Origin: Undaria pinnatifida
Taxonomy: Eukaryota; Sar; Phaeophyceae; Laminariales; Alariaceae
Length of the DNA: 64,000 nt
Assembly (NCBI GenBank): GCA_012845835.1
Contig: JABAKD010000025.1
Span: forward strand, 14,981,966 to 15,045,965
Direction of reading: 5' to 3'
The position numbers were made by a program, and so were the translations under genes. Positions 22,260 through 33,059 of the stretch are shown here, in pieces. Within the stretch, counting starts at the first letter, position 1. Every line of letters begins with the position of its first letter. The notes under the pieces were generated by a model, which searched no databases, was not told the origin of the DNA, and was given only the letters and a program-made list of their open reading frames with translations.

Positions 22260-23300
22260 TTGGCGGAATGTAGTACGATATAATATGTGTCCTCTTCCAT
22301 ACTAACGAAAAAAACTCCTATCACATGGTTCAACAGCTTACCCAGTACCCTGCATACACTCATTTGACCATGTAAATGAACATCTAATTTTTTTAACCGA
22401 TGGATTCCTTGTGAATCCTACAATTTAACACTCCTCCTTAGATGGAATTACCATGCCAAATATGTTAGGCCATAATCACCCTTATAATATGCTGGTTTGA
22501 ACCGTAGTTTGCAAAACAAAAAACGTGTCAGAGTGTGTCATCTTTCTCTGCTCGGCTTCACTCTACTTTCCTCGTCTAAGGCGCTATTTGCAGAAACAGG
22601 ATCGTGTCAGAGTGTATCCTCCTATTTCTGCTCAGCCTGCGTATGCTATGTTTTAGATCTTCCGACAAACAAAAGCGTCATTGACGTTTTTCAGCACAAC
22701 GACGAAATACATCAAGAATAAACGTTCGAGCCCATCGGCAAAATCTGTCACGGTGTTGACAGTACATAGTCAGTTGGATCCGGGACGAAGTTGACGTGGC
22801 TATGTGGTGTAGTTAACAGTGTCACACCACCCCAAGACCTCAAAAGCTTGTATGGGTCCAACAAACTCATTTCGGACTGGTACGAAAGACGCACCACGTA
22901 GTCTACACCTTTAAGTTTTCGCTCGTCCCGCTTGTTAATTCACGTCCACAATGTACCACAATGTACAACATATCAGGAAAACGGGCGTACTCGACAAGAG
23001 GGTAACTTTACGCCCATACAAGTTTGAGGAAAACAACGAATACGCATGCAATCAAAGGCCTGCATGGCGGCGAAGGTAAATACGTGGCCCAGCCCCAATC
23101 CCACAAAATTTCTCCATTACCTACTGCATACAGTAAAACGGAGACTGACGCATATATATTCCCTTTGATAGCCGAGTTTATCCCAGGATATATATTGTGT
23201 TGCCCGAGGGATGGGTAGTCCAACACGCTAGCTAGTAGTAAATTAACATGTTGCTTCCGCGCAAACGAAGGTCGTTTCTTGTGCGTGCGCCGTTCATTGT
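22260..23300. other. intergenic, no gene seen
   Basis: AT-rich DNA. A diverged tandem duplication near 22530-22645 shares 'gtgtcagagtgt' and 'tttctgctc'. The region separates the divergent starts of the sulfotransferase (minus) and the membrane-anchor exon (plus). Confidence 0.35.
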
Positions 23301-23308
23301 GGCATGGC

Positions 23309-23514
23309 ATGTCATGCAGTAGTAGGGATCTATCTCTCAGCAGTGCCGGCTGCCAAAGCTGTGCCGGTAAACCCCGCTTGTCACCGTTGGCAATAACTCA
23401 GACTATAGTCGCAGTGTGCGGTACAGTGCTGATTGCCGCAGTAATGTCGATTTTTCTGGCGGGTATGTACGTCGGCACCACCGTGGGACAAACCCCTACT
23501 GCATACTACACAAA
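23309..23514 (+). CDS. first exon of a putative membrane protein
   Basis: ATG at 23309 opens 68 codons plus 2 bases, ending at an exact donor (aaa/gtaagt). The peptide MSCSSRDLSLSSAGCQSC is followed by a hydrophobic segment at about residues 31-55 (TIVAVCGTVLIAAVMSIFLA), fitting a signal anchor. Such N termini are typical of Golgi enzymes, but no catalytic domain is visible. I could not place exon 2; the satellite transposon at 24378 lies in the path of the gene. A second ATG 5 bases upstream gives a 30-codon frame and is less likely to be the start. Confidence 0.42.
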
Positions 23515-24175
23515 GTAAGTGAACAGCCCGGGCAGCCAATCAAACTACCAATGTCCCGAATGGTTGCTACAATTTGTGTCGAGGGTAGATGATCAAGTAC
23601 GTACAGGTGTTGCCGAGCTCGGAATGGTATCAGAAATGAACAATTGTTGCCCCGCAGGTGGGCGACTCCAGGATTGATTGTTGTCGGGAAACCATAACCA
23701 GGACGTGATACAGATGCATGCACTTCCCTGGAGTTTGGGTGTGCATCTCCTCTCGTCCCTCGAGTGCGAGCCCTTTCACCTCGATCGATTCCAGTCGGTG
23801 CCACGACTAATAATACTAGCCCAGTACCTATGTATTCCGTTAGGTATTCAGACACATGAATATTGTATTCTACAGATGTCGCAAATGTGAGCATAGGATT
23901 GTACCCCAAGTTGTTGTGCGTCAAATTCTCCCCACCCGTCGAACTCGAGCCCTTCCACCTTCGTCATCGACCAGCTCGTGGGGAAATGGAGATCATTGTG
24001 AATTGATTGTTGTGTGTATATACGAGGTATGAGCCGAAAATTTAGGGTGTACGAAAAAATAAATTTCGCCCCCGCACATTGTTTCAGAGAGGTCCAGATT
24101 GCGCGAGGCACTGAAATCAACTGCAAAAAACGAGAGCATGCTTCATACATGGCGTTGTTTAGAGTTCGTGCAGAA

Positions 24176-24252
24176 TGGTTGTGTTGTTGTTGTTGTTGTC
24201 GTTGTTGTTGTTGTTGTCGTTGCTGTGGTTGTTGTTGTTGTTGTTGTTCTCA
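24176..24252 (+). repeat. TTG trinucleotide microsatellite
   Basis: About 75 bp of (TTG)n with a few interruptions (tcg, ctg). Confidence 0.95.
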
Positions 24253-24377
24253 CGTTAACTCGCATGATCAAGTCCGTGGTCACAGGACAGGCTCTAGTCA
24301 CTCTGGAGCTGAGGAATACCCCAGGAAAAAACACAAACCAAAGGTGGCACACGCACATATCACAACTGATGCAATTC

Positions 24378-26037
24378 CGGTCTCCGGGACTACTTGCATT
24401 TTGCTTGGAAGCTCATGAAAGCTTCCGTGAAAGCTTTCACCGCTTTCATGGAAGCTTCCATGGAAGATGTGGAAGCTATGGAAGGTTTCACGGAATTTCG
24501 TTGAAGTTTCCATGGAAGCTTCCGTGGAAGCTTCCATGGAAGATATGGAAGATATGAAAGCTTCCACGGAAGTACCTTCCACGGGAGCTTCCATGAAAGC
24601 TTCCACGAAAGCTTCCACGGAAGTTACTTTCAAGAAAGCTTCCATGGATGCTTTCATGGAAGTAATGGAAGCTTTCGCGGAAGTTATGGAAGCTTTCATG
24701 GAAGTAAACTCCACGGAAGCTTTCATGGAAGCTTCCGTGGAAGATTCCATGGAAGAAATGGAAGATATGAAAGCTTCCACTGGCGTAACGTCCACGGGAG
24801 CTTCCACGAAAGCTTCCACGAAAGCTTTCATGGAGGTAACTTCCACGGAAGCCTCAACGGAAGCTTTCAAGGAAGTAATGGAAGCTTTCGCGGAAGTTAT
24901 GGAATCTTTCATGGAAGTAACTTCCACGGAAGTCTTCATGGAAGCTTCCGTAGAAGCTTCCATGAAAGAATGGAAGATATGAGAGCCGAATTCCACGGAA
25001 GCTTTCATGGTAGCTTCCGTAAGCTTTCGTGGAAGCTTCCATGGACGATATGGAAGATATGAAAGATTCCGAGGAAGCAAATTCCACGGGAGCTTCCACG
25101 AAAGCTTCCACGAAAGCTTCCATGAGAGTAATGGAAGCTTTCGCGGAAGTAATGGAAGCTTCCATGGAAGTAGAAGTATCTTCCATGGAAGCTTAGGGTT
25201 AGGGTGAGGGTTAGGGTTAGGGTTAGGGTTAGGGTTAGGGTTAGGGTTAGGGTTAGGGTTAGGTTGCTTCCGTGGAACCTTCCGTGAAAGCTTTGATGGA
25301 AGCTTCCGTGGAAGTTGTTTCCGTGGAAGTTGCTTCCGTGAAAGCTTTCATGCAAGATTCCGTGGAAGTTGCTTCCGTGGAAGCTTCCGTGGAAGTCATG
25401 GGAGCTTCCGTGGAAATTGCTTCCGTGGAAGCTTCCGTGGAAGTTGCTTCCGTGGAAGCTTTTGTGGAAGCTTCCGTGGACGTTGCTTCCGTGTAAGCTT
25501 CCGTGGAATCTTCCGTGGAAGCTTTTCATGGATGCTTCTCCGTGGAAATTACTTCCGTGGAAGTTTCCGTGGAGGTTGTTTGCGCGGAAGCTTTCGTGGA
25601 AGCTTCCGTGGAAGTTGCTTCCGTGGAAGCTTTCATGGGAGCTTCCGTGGAAGTTGCTTCCGTGAAAGCTTTCATGCAAGCTTCCGTGGAAGTAGCTTCT
25701 GTGGAAGCTTTCGTGGAAGCTTCCGTGAAGGTTACTTTCGTGTAAGCTTCCGTGGAAGCTTTCATGGAAGTTGTCGTCAAAGTTGCTTCCGCGGAAGTAT
25801 TCGTGGAAGCTTCCGTGGAAGTTGCTTCCGGGGAAGCTTCCGTGAAAGCTTTCATGGAAGTTTACACGGCATGGAAGCGTGGAAGCTTCCATGGCAGCTT
25901 CCATTGCTTCCATGAAAGCTTCCATGGAAGCGATGGAAGCTTCCGTGGAAGTCGTGGAAGCTTCCATGGAAGCGATGGAAGCTTCCACGGAAGCTCTCAC
26001 GAGCTTCCACTAAAAATGCAGATAGTGCAGGTGGCCC
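24378..26037. mobile_element. satellite-filled TIR transposon with telomeric core, copy 1
   Basis: The element is flanked by TGCAATTC on both sides (24370-24377 and 26038-26045), an 8-bp target duplication. Its ends form imperfect inverted repeats of about 50 bp (roughly 78 percent by eye): CGGTCTCCGGGACTACTTGC on the left, and the complement of the right end begins GGGCCACCTGCACTATCTGC. The interior is almost wholly a degenerate array of GGAAGCTTCC and AAGCTTTC words with atgg, gtgg and acgg spacers. The left half is richer in ttccacg and the right half in ttccgtg, so the halves are loosely complementary. Midway (25193-25264) lies a TTAGGG array. No transposase is present, so it is non-autonomous. 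The 8-bp duplication is compatible with hAT-like enzymes (inference). Confidence 0.88.
25193..25264 (+). repeat. interstitial telomeric repeat (TTAGGG)n
   Basis: About 11 units of TTAGGG, one altered to gtgagg, within 25 bp of the midpoint of the transposon. Reads TTAGGG on the plus strand. Confidence 0.95.
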
Positions 26038-26429
26038 TGCAATTCATGCCTCCACCAGAAACATATAAAAAGTAAAAACCGGGACTCAGCCACGATGTGC
26101 CAGGTCCATACTGGTGCATACGTCTCACTACTCGCGCCTGGAAGAACCAACTATAAAACCGCTTGCCACCCAAGCAAGACTACGACGTATATAATTCACG
26201 TAGTACGTATCACTACGCATACGCACGACAGACGAAAGTCAGTTGGAAAAAGTAAACAAACAAAACAAAAGAAGATAAATGGAAAAACAAGACAAGAACG
26301 CGAAAAACGGAAAAGGAAAGGAAATAAAGGAAAAGACAAAAATTATACCACGCTGGCTACTTTTGTTTGAATCCGGACTTTTCGTTAGGAGTGGCTCGGT
26401 TTTCCTTTGTTCGCGTGTACCTCTGGTGG

Positions 26430-26740
26430 GATGGATGACGCGTGCTACGATGGAGGCAGTACAGCACCTTTTGTCTGTAACGGTTTCTGAAGGACGGGGC
26501 TTCTTAACCCCAAATCGTCGGAATTCGTTATTTTTCTGCACGATTTTCATTGCATGCCTAGGCCATGAGACCGTGCATCGGATCAGGTTGAACGGTTCTC
26601 CTTTTTTCTCGAAATCAGTTATTGGGTGAGAAATAGAGCTCCTTAAGTCAAGAACCTTGCTGGGGAAAAATAGTGGTTGGTGCACTTCTACCATCGCCTT
26701 AGTCGAGCGGGATGCTACACTACACTTATTACTAATGGTT
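26430..26740 (+). repeat. CTAGGCCATGGG-family dispersed repeat, reference copy
   Basis: Ordered boxes recur across the window: 'acgcgtgctacgatggaggc', 'cggttctgaa'-like, 'gggctcttaaccccaaatcgtc'-like, 'tgcatgcctaggccatgaga', 'atcggatcaggttg', 'tcagttattgggtgag' and 'agagctcctta'. Copies are old and diverged, in both orientations, without evident coding capacity. It could be a TRIM, a large MITE or decayed retroelement DNA. Confidence 0.55.
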
Positions 26741-27544
26741 TGCGATCGGTGTGGTTGTGTACCCTTTTCTGTTGTGTATGTGGGTACTAGTAACAGCAAG
26801 TTTGCAAATAGGCGTGCTAAAAACAATCTGTTCGCGCTGTATGTAAAGAACAAAATGAAGAGTTTGCGCTGATCGTGCGCGAGGTTTATGGCGAACATTC
26901 TTCCACCACGCACGGTAGTGATGGAAATAGTGCTCAACAAGTTTCTAAGGCGGGTTGTGTTTCATACCAAACCCCGCCCTTTGGTAATCTACTCTGCTCT
27001 CGCGTTTTCCGTGATTTCATTACCACCAGTCATGACCGAAATCGTCCCTCATTTACCCCTGGGGAGGAAGTTGTTTTTTTGTGGATGCACACCCCCGGGG
27101 AGAAACCAAAAATGTCGGGGGATCTTTTATTTTTACAACATTACCCCTAGGCGACATCTACCTGGAGGGGGGGAGCAAGAAAAAAAACACAAACACCACA
27201 CACATGAGACAAGGACGAGATCTACGAGCAGCAGTTCAGGAAAGGAGAGGAAATAGGAGGAGGAGGAGGAGGGTGCACGTGGGGATTCATGGCCCGTCCT
27301 GACGGTGCTGGATCCTCGAAAAAATGAAAGAGCCCGCCTGCCAGGGACTGCCCAGACACGCAGTTCACGTTGCGCAAGATGACCGGAAGCACTGGGCGCA
27401 CCTCGTACTAGGTCGCTCTCAATATCTTGACGCTTTGTGCCACTCCCGGCAGAAGTGTGTGAATGGGGGCGAAGTGGGAAGGCGTGGAGCGGCAAAGATG
27501 TTCGATATCGACACGAAAACCCTTCGGTACTGGGCACCTTTGAC

Positions 27545-27670
27545 CCGATAACCTTCTACCCCCGGGGGAATCTCCGGCAAAAATACATACCCCGGGGGTA
27601 AATCCAGAAAGAGGGGGGTTAATCTATATATGTTTTCGACAAACCCGTTCCCCCCGGGGGTAAATCAGAG
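27545..27670 (+). repeat. CCCCGGGGGTAAATC short tandem motif
   Basis: Three to four copies of a motif around 'cccccgggggtaaatc' with spacings of about 30-60 bp. Each has a CCCCCGGGGG palindrome. Confidence 0.6.
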
Positions 27671-28620
27671 AAATCGTGCTTCCAAGCCGAAAAGGTGGTG
27701 GATGGGTAAAATCTGTGACCGGGTGGGAAATCAGAGACGATTACGGTATACGTATATCAATATCGATATTGTAACCTGGCACGATGCTTATTCGCTCGAA
27801 CACAAAGGAAAGGGACATCAACGATAAATGAGCGGCTTTTCTCTGTTGAGGGTCGCCTCTACTATCCGAAATCAGAAAACAGGAAGTACACCCCAGGAGA
27901 GTTGAGTGGCCCTTGCTGATATATCTTTATTAACTATTAACTGACGTAATAGGAATGAATATATATATGCAGATGCATGCGGGCGAGGTATCATGCAGCT
28001 TGCCAAACGCTGGGCACCGAGACCACTCAATTAGACGAACTTGCACGTGACGCACTCGAAGTAGTTATAATATAGTCGGTAAAAAATGTCATTTATATGT
28101 GCTACAATTTGGGGGGGTAGCATGGTTTGACCCACTGACTGGCCTTTTCAACCGGCAAATTCCCCAGCACCGTTTGTGCTTTGCAATGGTGCAATACTCA
28201 TTGTATTCCTAAGCGATGGGATGCTTGATAACGTTAGTACATTTATTTTTAAGCACTGTCGTGCTGACAGTAGTGTGCACGTGTTGGCGAGGTAGAGCGC
28301 TGCTCACGTGAGGTGCCTCCGAAAGCGGGGTGCATCCTTACTATAGCATGTGCGTCGAGTTTTTCAAACACCTCGTAGTAAATGCATGTATGTGCTACTT
28401 GTATACCGCTATGCGGTATATGGGGCATGTACCGCGGGCAGAAGGACGGCCAGAACGACACATATCGCGCAGTTCCTCACTTGAAGGACTCGGCAATGAG
28501 AAATATTTTAGCAAGCGCGTACACCTGGTACGTGATATATTGCCGATCGGTCCGGTGGCATATCAGGTTATCCTCGAGCCTGATGTAGGTCAGTTTCGTG
28601 AGGTTGAGTTCCCCCGAGTG
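27671..28620. other. no gene seen
   Basis: Ordinary intergenic-looking sequence with a few 60-100 codon frames lacking splice sites. Confidence 0.3.
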
Positions 28621-28622
28621 CA

Positions 28623-28752
28623 TACTCGTCAAAATTTGTAGGGACATTTTCTTGTGTACAAACTGACTTTCGGAAAGCGCGAGAGCGTACTCGTCACAAT
28701 TTGTATGGGCATTTTCTTGTGCACAAACTGACTTGTGGAAAGCGCGAGAGCG
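28623..28752 (+). repeat. 65-bp exact-register tandem duplication
   Basis: Two units (28623-28687, 28688-28752) from 'tactcgtca' to 'aagcgcgagagcg', differing at a handful of positions. Confidence 0.85.
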
Positions 28753-29024
28753 TTAGTTAGCAACACCCGATAAAAAGTCGACGAGCAGAGGGATTGCTGA
28801 ACCCTATGCGTGATAAAATATTTGATGGCAAGGACCGGGGGAGAGAAGGGGGGACACCTGCGACTACGGCTTGTTGTCCAGAAGCTGGAAAGTAGAAGTG
28901 TGAAAACAAAAAATAAATGGTGTATTGTCCGCTATGTACTATGTAAGCGAGAGAGCACGTCTTCGGACGAATCACTGTCGACTCTATTCGGCAGTTCTCT
29001 GTTAAGGAATTAGTGGGGCACTAG

Positions 29025-29800
29025 TGCAGTCCGTTTGACCGCTTGCGAAAGGTTATCCAATAGCTTACCCAAACTAAGCCTTATAACACTCTTCCCCCCT
29101 GACACGGCGGGGTGGCATGCCGGCCGGGTATACGGGCGGACCTGTCAATATACAAGCGTTTTAATTTCCTGGGGATACCAGGGAGAGTATTTTTCAAGTT
29201 CGACATGGGGAAAGTCTTGAAAATAAAATTATTGTGGATGATGGGATTTGAACCCACGACCCCAAAACCCATGGTCTGTCGACGACGCCATTCGTTAAGG
29301 AAATAGTGGGGTATTAGTCCTTTTTACCACTTGCAAAGGCTTAACCATTAAGCCAAGCCTTATAACGCTCTTCCCCCCTGAAACGGTGGAATATCACGTC
29401 GGCGGGATATACGGGCGGACCTGTCAATACCCACGCGGTTGCATTTCCTGGGTATACCGGGGGGAAAGTATTTTTCAAGTTCGACATGGGAAAAGTCTGA
29501 AAAAGTTTATTATTGTGGATGGTGGGATTTGACCCATGACCCAAAACAAGGATGGCCCCACCGACGACGCTATTTGTTAAGGAATTTGTGGGGTAATTAG
29601 CCTAGTAGTGCGTTTGACCAATCAATTGTAAAAGGTTAACCAACAGCTTACCCAAACTAAGCCTTACAACACTGTAGGCTAATTAATAGGTCCGCCCATA
29701 TATCCGGCCGACCTGCTATCCCGCCGTTTCAGGGGGGAAGAGTGTTACCAGGCTTATTTTGAGTAAGCTACTGGTTAACCTTTTGCAAGTGGTATGAAAA
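29025..29800 (-). repeat. tRNA-related SINE-like array
   Basis: Two tandem units of about 285 bp (29025-29310, 29311-29590) and a broken third whose tail is inverted (29680-29790). Read on the minus strand each unit has an A-box-like 'taagctattggttaacc' and, about 100 bases on, a B-box 'gggttcaaatccca', followed by 'catccaca', like a tRNA 3' half. The acceptor halves do not pair, so these are not functional tRNA genes. The rest of the unit carries 'gacctgctatcccgccgtt' and 'gtatacccaggaaatg'. An alternative is a primer-binding site of a small LTR element, but the head-to-tail arrangement fits SINE-like units better. Confidence 0.6.
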
Positions 29801-29929
29801 TACGTGGAAGTGTGGTGAGCTAAAGCTTTATTTTTCCCCATCCGCCGGAGGATAGAAGAAGAAAAAAAAAGGTAAACGAACTAATACCCCACTATCAATA
29901 TCACCTTGACATCTCGTCAAAACATATAT

Positions 29930-30141
29930 ATAGTTTCCGCGCACAGACTGACTAAAATCATCCTGTTGACCCTGATAGCTACACTGTAGTTGTAAGGGGA
30001 GTCGCCGACTTAAATTCTTAATGAGGACACACAACTCGTAATGCGCGCGATCGGAGTATCACACACAGCTTGCAAAGATGAGTTTCGACGAAATCTTCGA
30101 TCTCACAGCTGGAGTGTATTTTAATTTTTATAATATATAAT
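29930..30141 (+). repeat. MSFDEIF repeat, solo copy
   Basis: A complete unit outside any C-rich repeat, from 'tagtttccgcgcacagac' to 'tttttataatatata', showing that the unit moves or is duplicated independently. The short frame MSFDEIFDLTAGVYFNFYN is intact and ends at TAA. Confidence 0.75.
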
Positions 30142-31077
30142 GTAGGGCAATCCACCAGCACAGAGCATAATACCATATGCACGAAAAGGTAATGAACGTA
30201 GGTATTCAAGTTTTATATTCAATGGACCTTTACATTCCCGCCCAGAGTGATACATACAGCGCCAAGAACAAAATACGGGCTCTTTTACAGCACTGCTTTT
30301 TCAAATGCGTTAGGTGTGAGCTCGACCAGACGAGTGGTCAATACTAGTCTTTGCTTCAGTGGTGTGCTATTTTTCCCGAGTTGCAGTATGAGTACGAAGA
30401 CTCCAGCTGGCAACGATCGACAGAATAGAAGGCATACATCGGAAACAAGTAATCGACACGCCTATCTGTCAGCACGGCTCGAAGGTCGTTGATTATTAGC
30501 GCTCCTGCTGAGTGAGCTGGAAGCAAAAGGAGCAATAAAGTGGCGTGCATAAAACGAAGGTATTTACATGCCCTGTACTCGAAGATTTACACGTCCGGGG
30601 AGTTATTATTCCCTATAAAGATCTGCCTGTGGCAGCGTCGACATCTCAATAATACTTGAAGAAAGAACAGAGTAAAAAAGACAACGCGGGCCTATTTCCG
30701 GTATACGATCCATGTCGAAGACATACACTCCACACACACGATGTAGCACGCGCGATCGGAGTGTCAGTCACACGCGGCGGCAACAAGTCACTATGAGCTT
30801 CCACGAAATCCTCGAACCCGCAGCTGAATGAAGTGAATACCCGAGTATTCATATGTTTTTATTTACACGAGGTACACCAACAACCGTGTTCCGTGTGGGA
30901 TGTGTTATACGACGACTGCAAGATAAAGCACGTGGAAGCACGGGATCGAATTTGTACCACTTATGATGATGTAGACCATGTACTTCGAAGTATTTAGGTT
31001 TGCCTCTAGTGGTACATCATCGGTAAGCATTTTTAACTAACAACGCCGTTGAAGCCGGTTGCTAATCAACCTGTAGA
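30142..31077. other. no gene seen; one decayed MSFDEIF relative
   Basis: Near 30750-30835 a diverged unit reads MSFHEILEPAAE then stops. The remainder is unremarkable. Confidence 0.4.
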
Positions 31078-31097
31078 CTATAGGTCTAGACCTATAG
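31078..31097. repeat. 20-bp perfect palindrome
   Basis: CTATAGGTCTAGACCTATAG is its own reverse complement. Similar 'tctatactatagtctag' lies 60 bp on. Confidence 0.9.
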
Positions 31098-31260
31098 GTC
31101 TATTGCCAGCCCACCCTCTCTTCTGGGCACACGAGCTACGGCAGTACTGCTGTAGTTGTCTATACTATAGTCTAGTACTCCAGGGGTGCACCTACATTGA
31201 TTGATTGGATGAGAATTATCCTACAAGGAACGATATAATATACTTCGAAGTATATCTTAT

Positions 31261-31462
31261 AGTTTCCGAGCACAGACTGACTGACACCACCCTGTTGACC
31301 CTGATAGCTGCACTGTAGTTCCAAGGAGAGTCGCCGACCTATATCCTTGATGAGGACAAACAACAACCTGTAATACTCGCGGAGTATCACACACAGCTCG
31401 CAAACACAAGTTTCGACAAAATCTTCGATCTCACAGCTGGAGTGTATTTTTATTTTAATAAC
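31261..31462 (+). repeat. MSFDEIF repeat with 9-bp flanking direct repeat
   Basis: Both sides carry ATATCTTAT (31252-31260 and 31463-31471), suggesting a target-site duplication. That would fix the mobile unit as about 200 bp starting 'agtttccg'. The short frame has lost its ATG (acaagtttcgac) but keeps SFDKIFDLTAGVYFYF. Confidence 0.65.
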
Positions 31463-31879
31463 ATATCTTATGCCCGAGAACGGCAATGAATGGGGGGGGG
31501 GGGACGCAATCTTAATTGCAGGTGGTTTCTCGGTCACGGATTCCCTTCACAATCGTCAATTTGTTGGCAACCAAGACTACGTACAGGCGGTACAGGGGGT
31601 GCCCACATTATCTGTGGAGCACACGACCCTCGCACGAGTCGAGTCACCACGTACAGAATGTAGCCGACAGGTTTGTTTGGGCGGCATAACAAGCAGTTAT
31701 ATGGCTGCATACATACATACATACCTGGTATCACGAAATATATCGAAAAAAGTCAATGATTGTGAAGCAACACAGGGCTACAGCAGCCATTCGTGTAAGC
31801 CCTGAGAGTGACCCCCCACCGCGCGTAGCCTTTGCCTGACGTCACAGTGCAGGTATGCGCCAGCCCAACCAACACCGAA

Positions 31880-32400
31880 ACTATGCAGGACACCGGCACC
31901 ATATGGAGATTAGCATGCATTCCTATAGACAGTTACTGCTGTATCTACGCAATTCAAGTCGGACCCAGCGATTTCACCAGCACTACATACAGAGGCCACC
32001 GGCAATATGGTGAATAGCTATTTTATATAGACAGTTACTACTACAATAGAGGGTTCAATTTTGCGCCCAGCGATCTCACCTGCACTACTATACAGTGCAC
32101 CGGCACTATGGGAGTGGTATTTCTATAGACACATCAGTTAACACTGTAGATAATTCCAGTTGCGAAAGCGATTTCACTGGCGCTAAACAGGGCACCGGCA
32201 CTATGGGGGATACCGTTCCTATGACAGTTACTATAAGAGATTGACTCGCCCACCGGCGATTTCACTGGCACGGTACAGGGAACAGGCGCCATGGGGAGTA
32301 ACATTTCTATAGAGATTTACTTTGTCGATAGAGTTCAAGTCGCGCCCAGCAATTTCATCGGCACTATATAGGGCACCGGCACTCTTCAGCCGGCACCTGA
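31880..32400 (+). repeat. degenerate tandem repeat, 80-108 bp units
   Basis: Five to six units marked by 'gggcaccggcactatggg', 'tctatagacagttac' and 'cgatttcac(c/t)ggcac'. No frame is conserved between units. Confidence 0.8.
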
Positions 32401-32665
32401 GCTCCCCATAGTACGTCGAATACTATAATATATATGCTTACAACTCGACAATGTGTAGCATGTAGAAAGAGATCAATGCGACTCTTGTGCGAGGAAACGG
32501 AGCATGTGATGGCGAGGAGAGCTGATGTTCGAGGAAACGAAGTACACCGATAAGACAAAGCAACAAATGAAAACATTTTTTGACCTTCATCGTGGATCAG
32601 CCAAACCCTTGATATACATACCGGCTGATTGATGCGTTGCCCCTACGCTCCGAACCGACGTCGTC

Positions 32666-33055
32666 GTGTTCTCCGGCGTCCGTGGGTGCCCCCACTCCAA
32701 CCTTCTTTCTCGTGTGCCGTTGATGATGAAGAAGAAAAGCGAACAGGTACTAAAGAAGAAGCTGCCGAAAGGGTCTCTCCCCGTATCCCGCGCGATCGAA
32801 GTATCAAACACAGCTCGCAACTGGATTATCTTCGACCAAAACAAATTGGCCTCACAGCTAATTACGTGTCTTTTGGGGTTTGATCTATACTGCTCTATCT
32901 GGGTGGTGGATGTCTTTACTGACAGCCACAAGTCAGTCGGTGTCGTCGGTCTTGACAGCGGAACAACTGCCGCCGTGCATGAACTTATTAAAGGTGCCTG
33001 GATGACTCAGAAACTCCGAACAAAAAACTGTCTGTGCCGCCGCATCCTGCAGTAA
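32666..33055 (+). CDS. possible ORF over repeat remnant, unknown
   Basis: A 129-codon frame. Its middle derives from an old MSFDEIF relative, but the last third (WVVDVFTDSHKSVGVVGLD then SGTTAAVHELIKG) reads like unique coding DNA and may be a genuine exon ending near a gtgcct donor at about 32994. No family recognised. Confidence 0.2.
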   Translation: MFSGVRGCPHSNLLSRVPLMMKKKSEQVLKKKLPKGSLPVSRAIEVSNTARNWIIFDQNKLASQLITCLLGFDLYCSIWVVDVFTDSHKSVGVVGLDSGTTAAVHELIKGAWMTQKLRTKNCLCRRILQ

Positions 33056-33059
33056 CCGC

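Noticed and set aside
25193-25264. Chromosome end marked by TTAGGG
   Set aside because: The array is short, embedded in a transposon with intact flanks and sequence on both sides. It is interstitial.
24467-26000. Large repetitive proteins (MEAS/FHGS types)
   Set aside because: Open on both strands and in several frames because the repeat unit lacks stops. No start context or splice sites.
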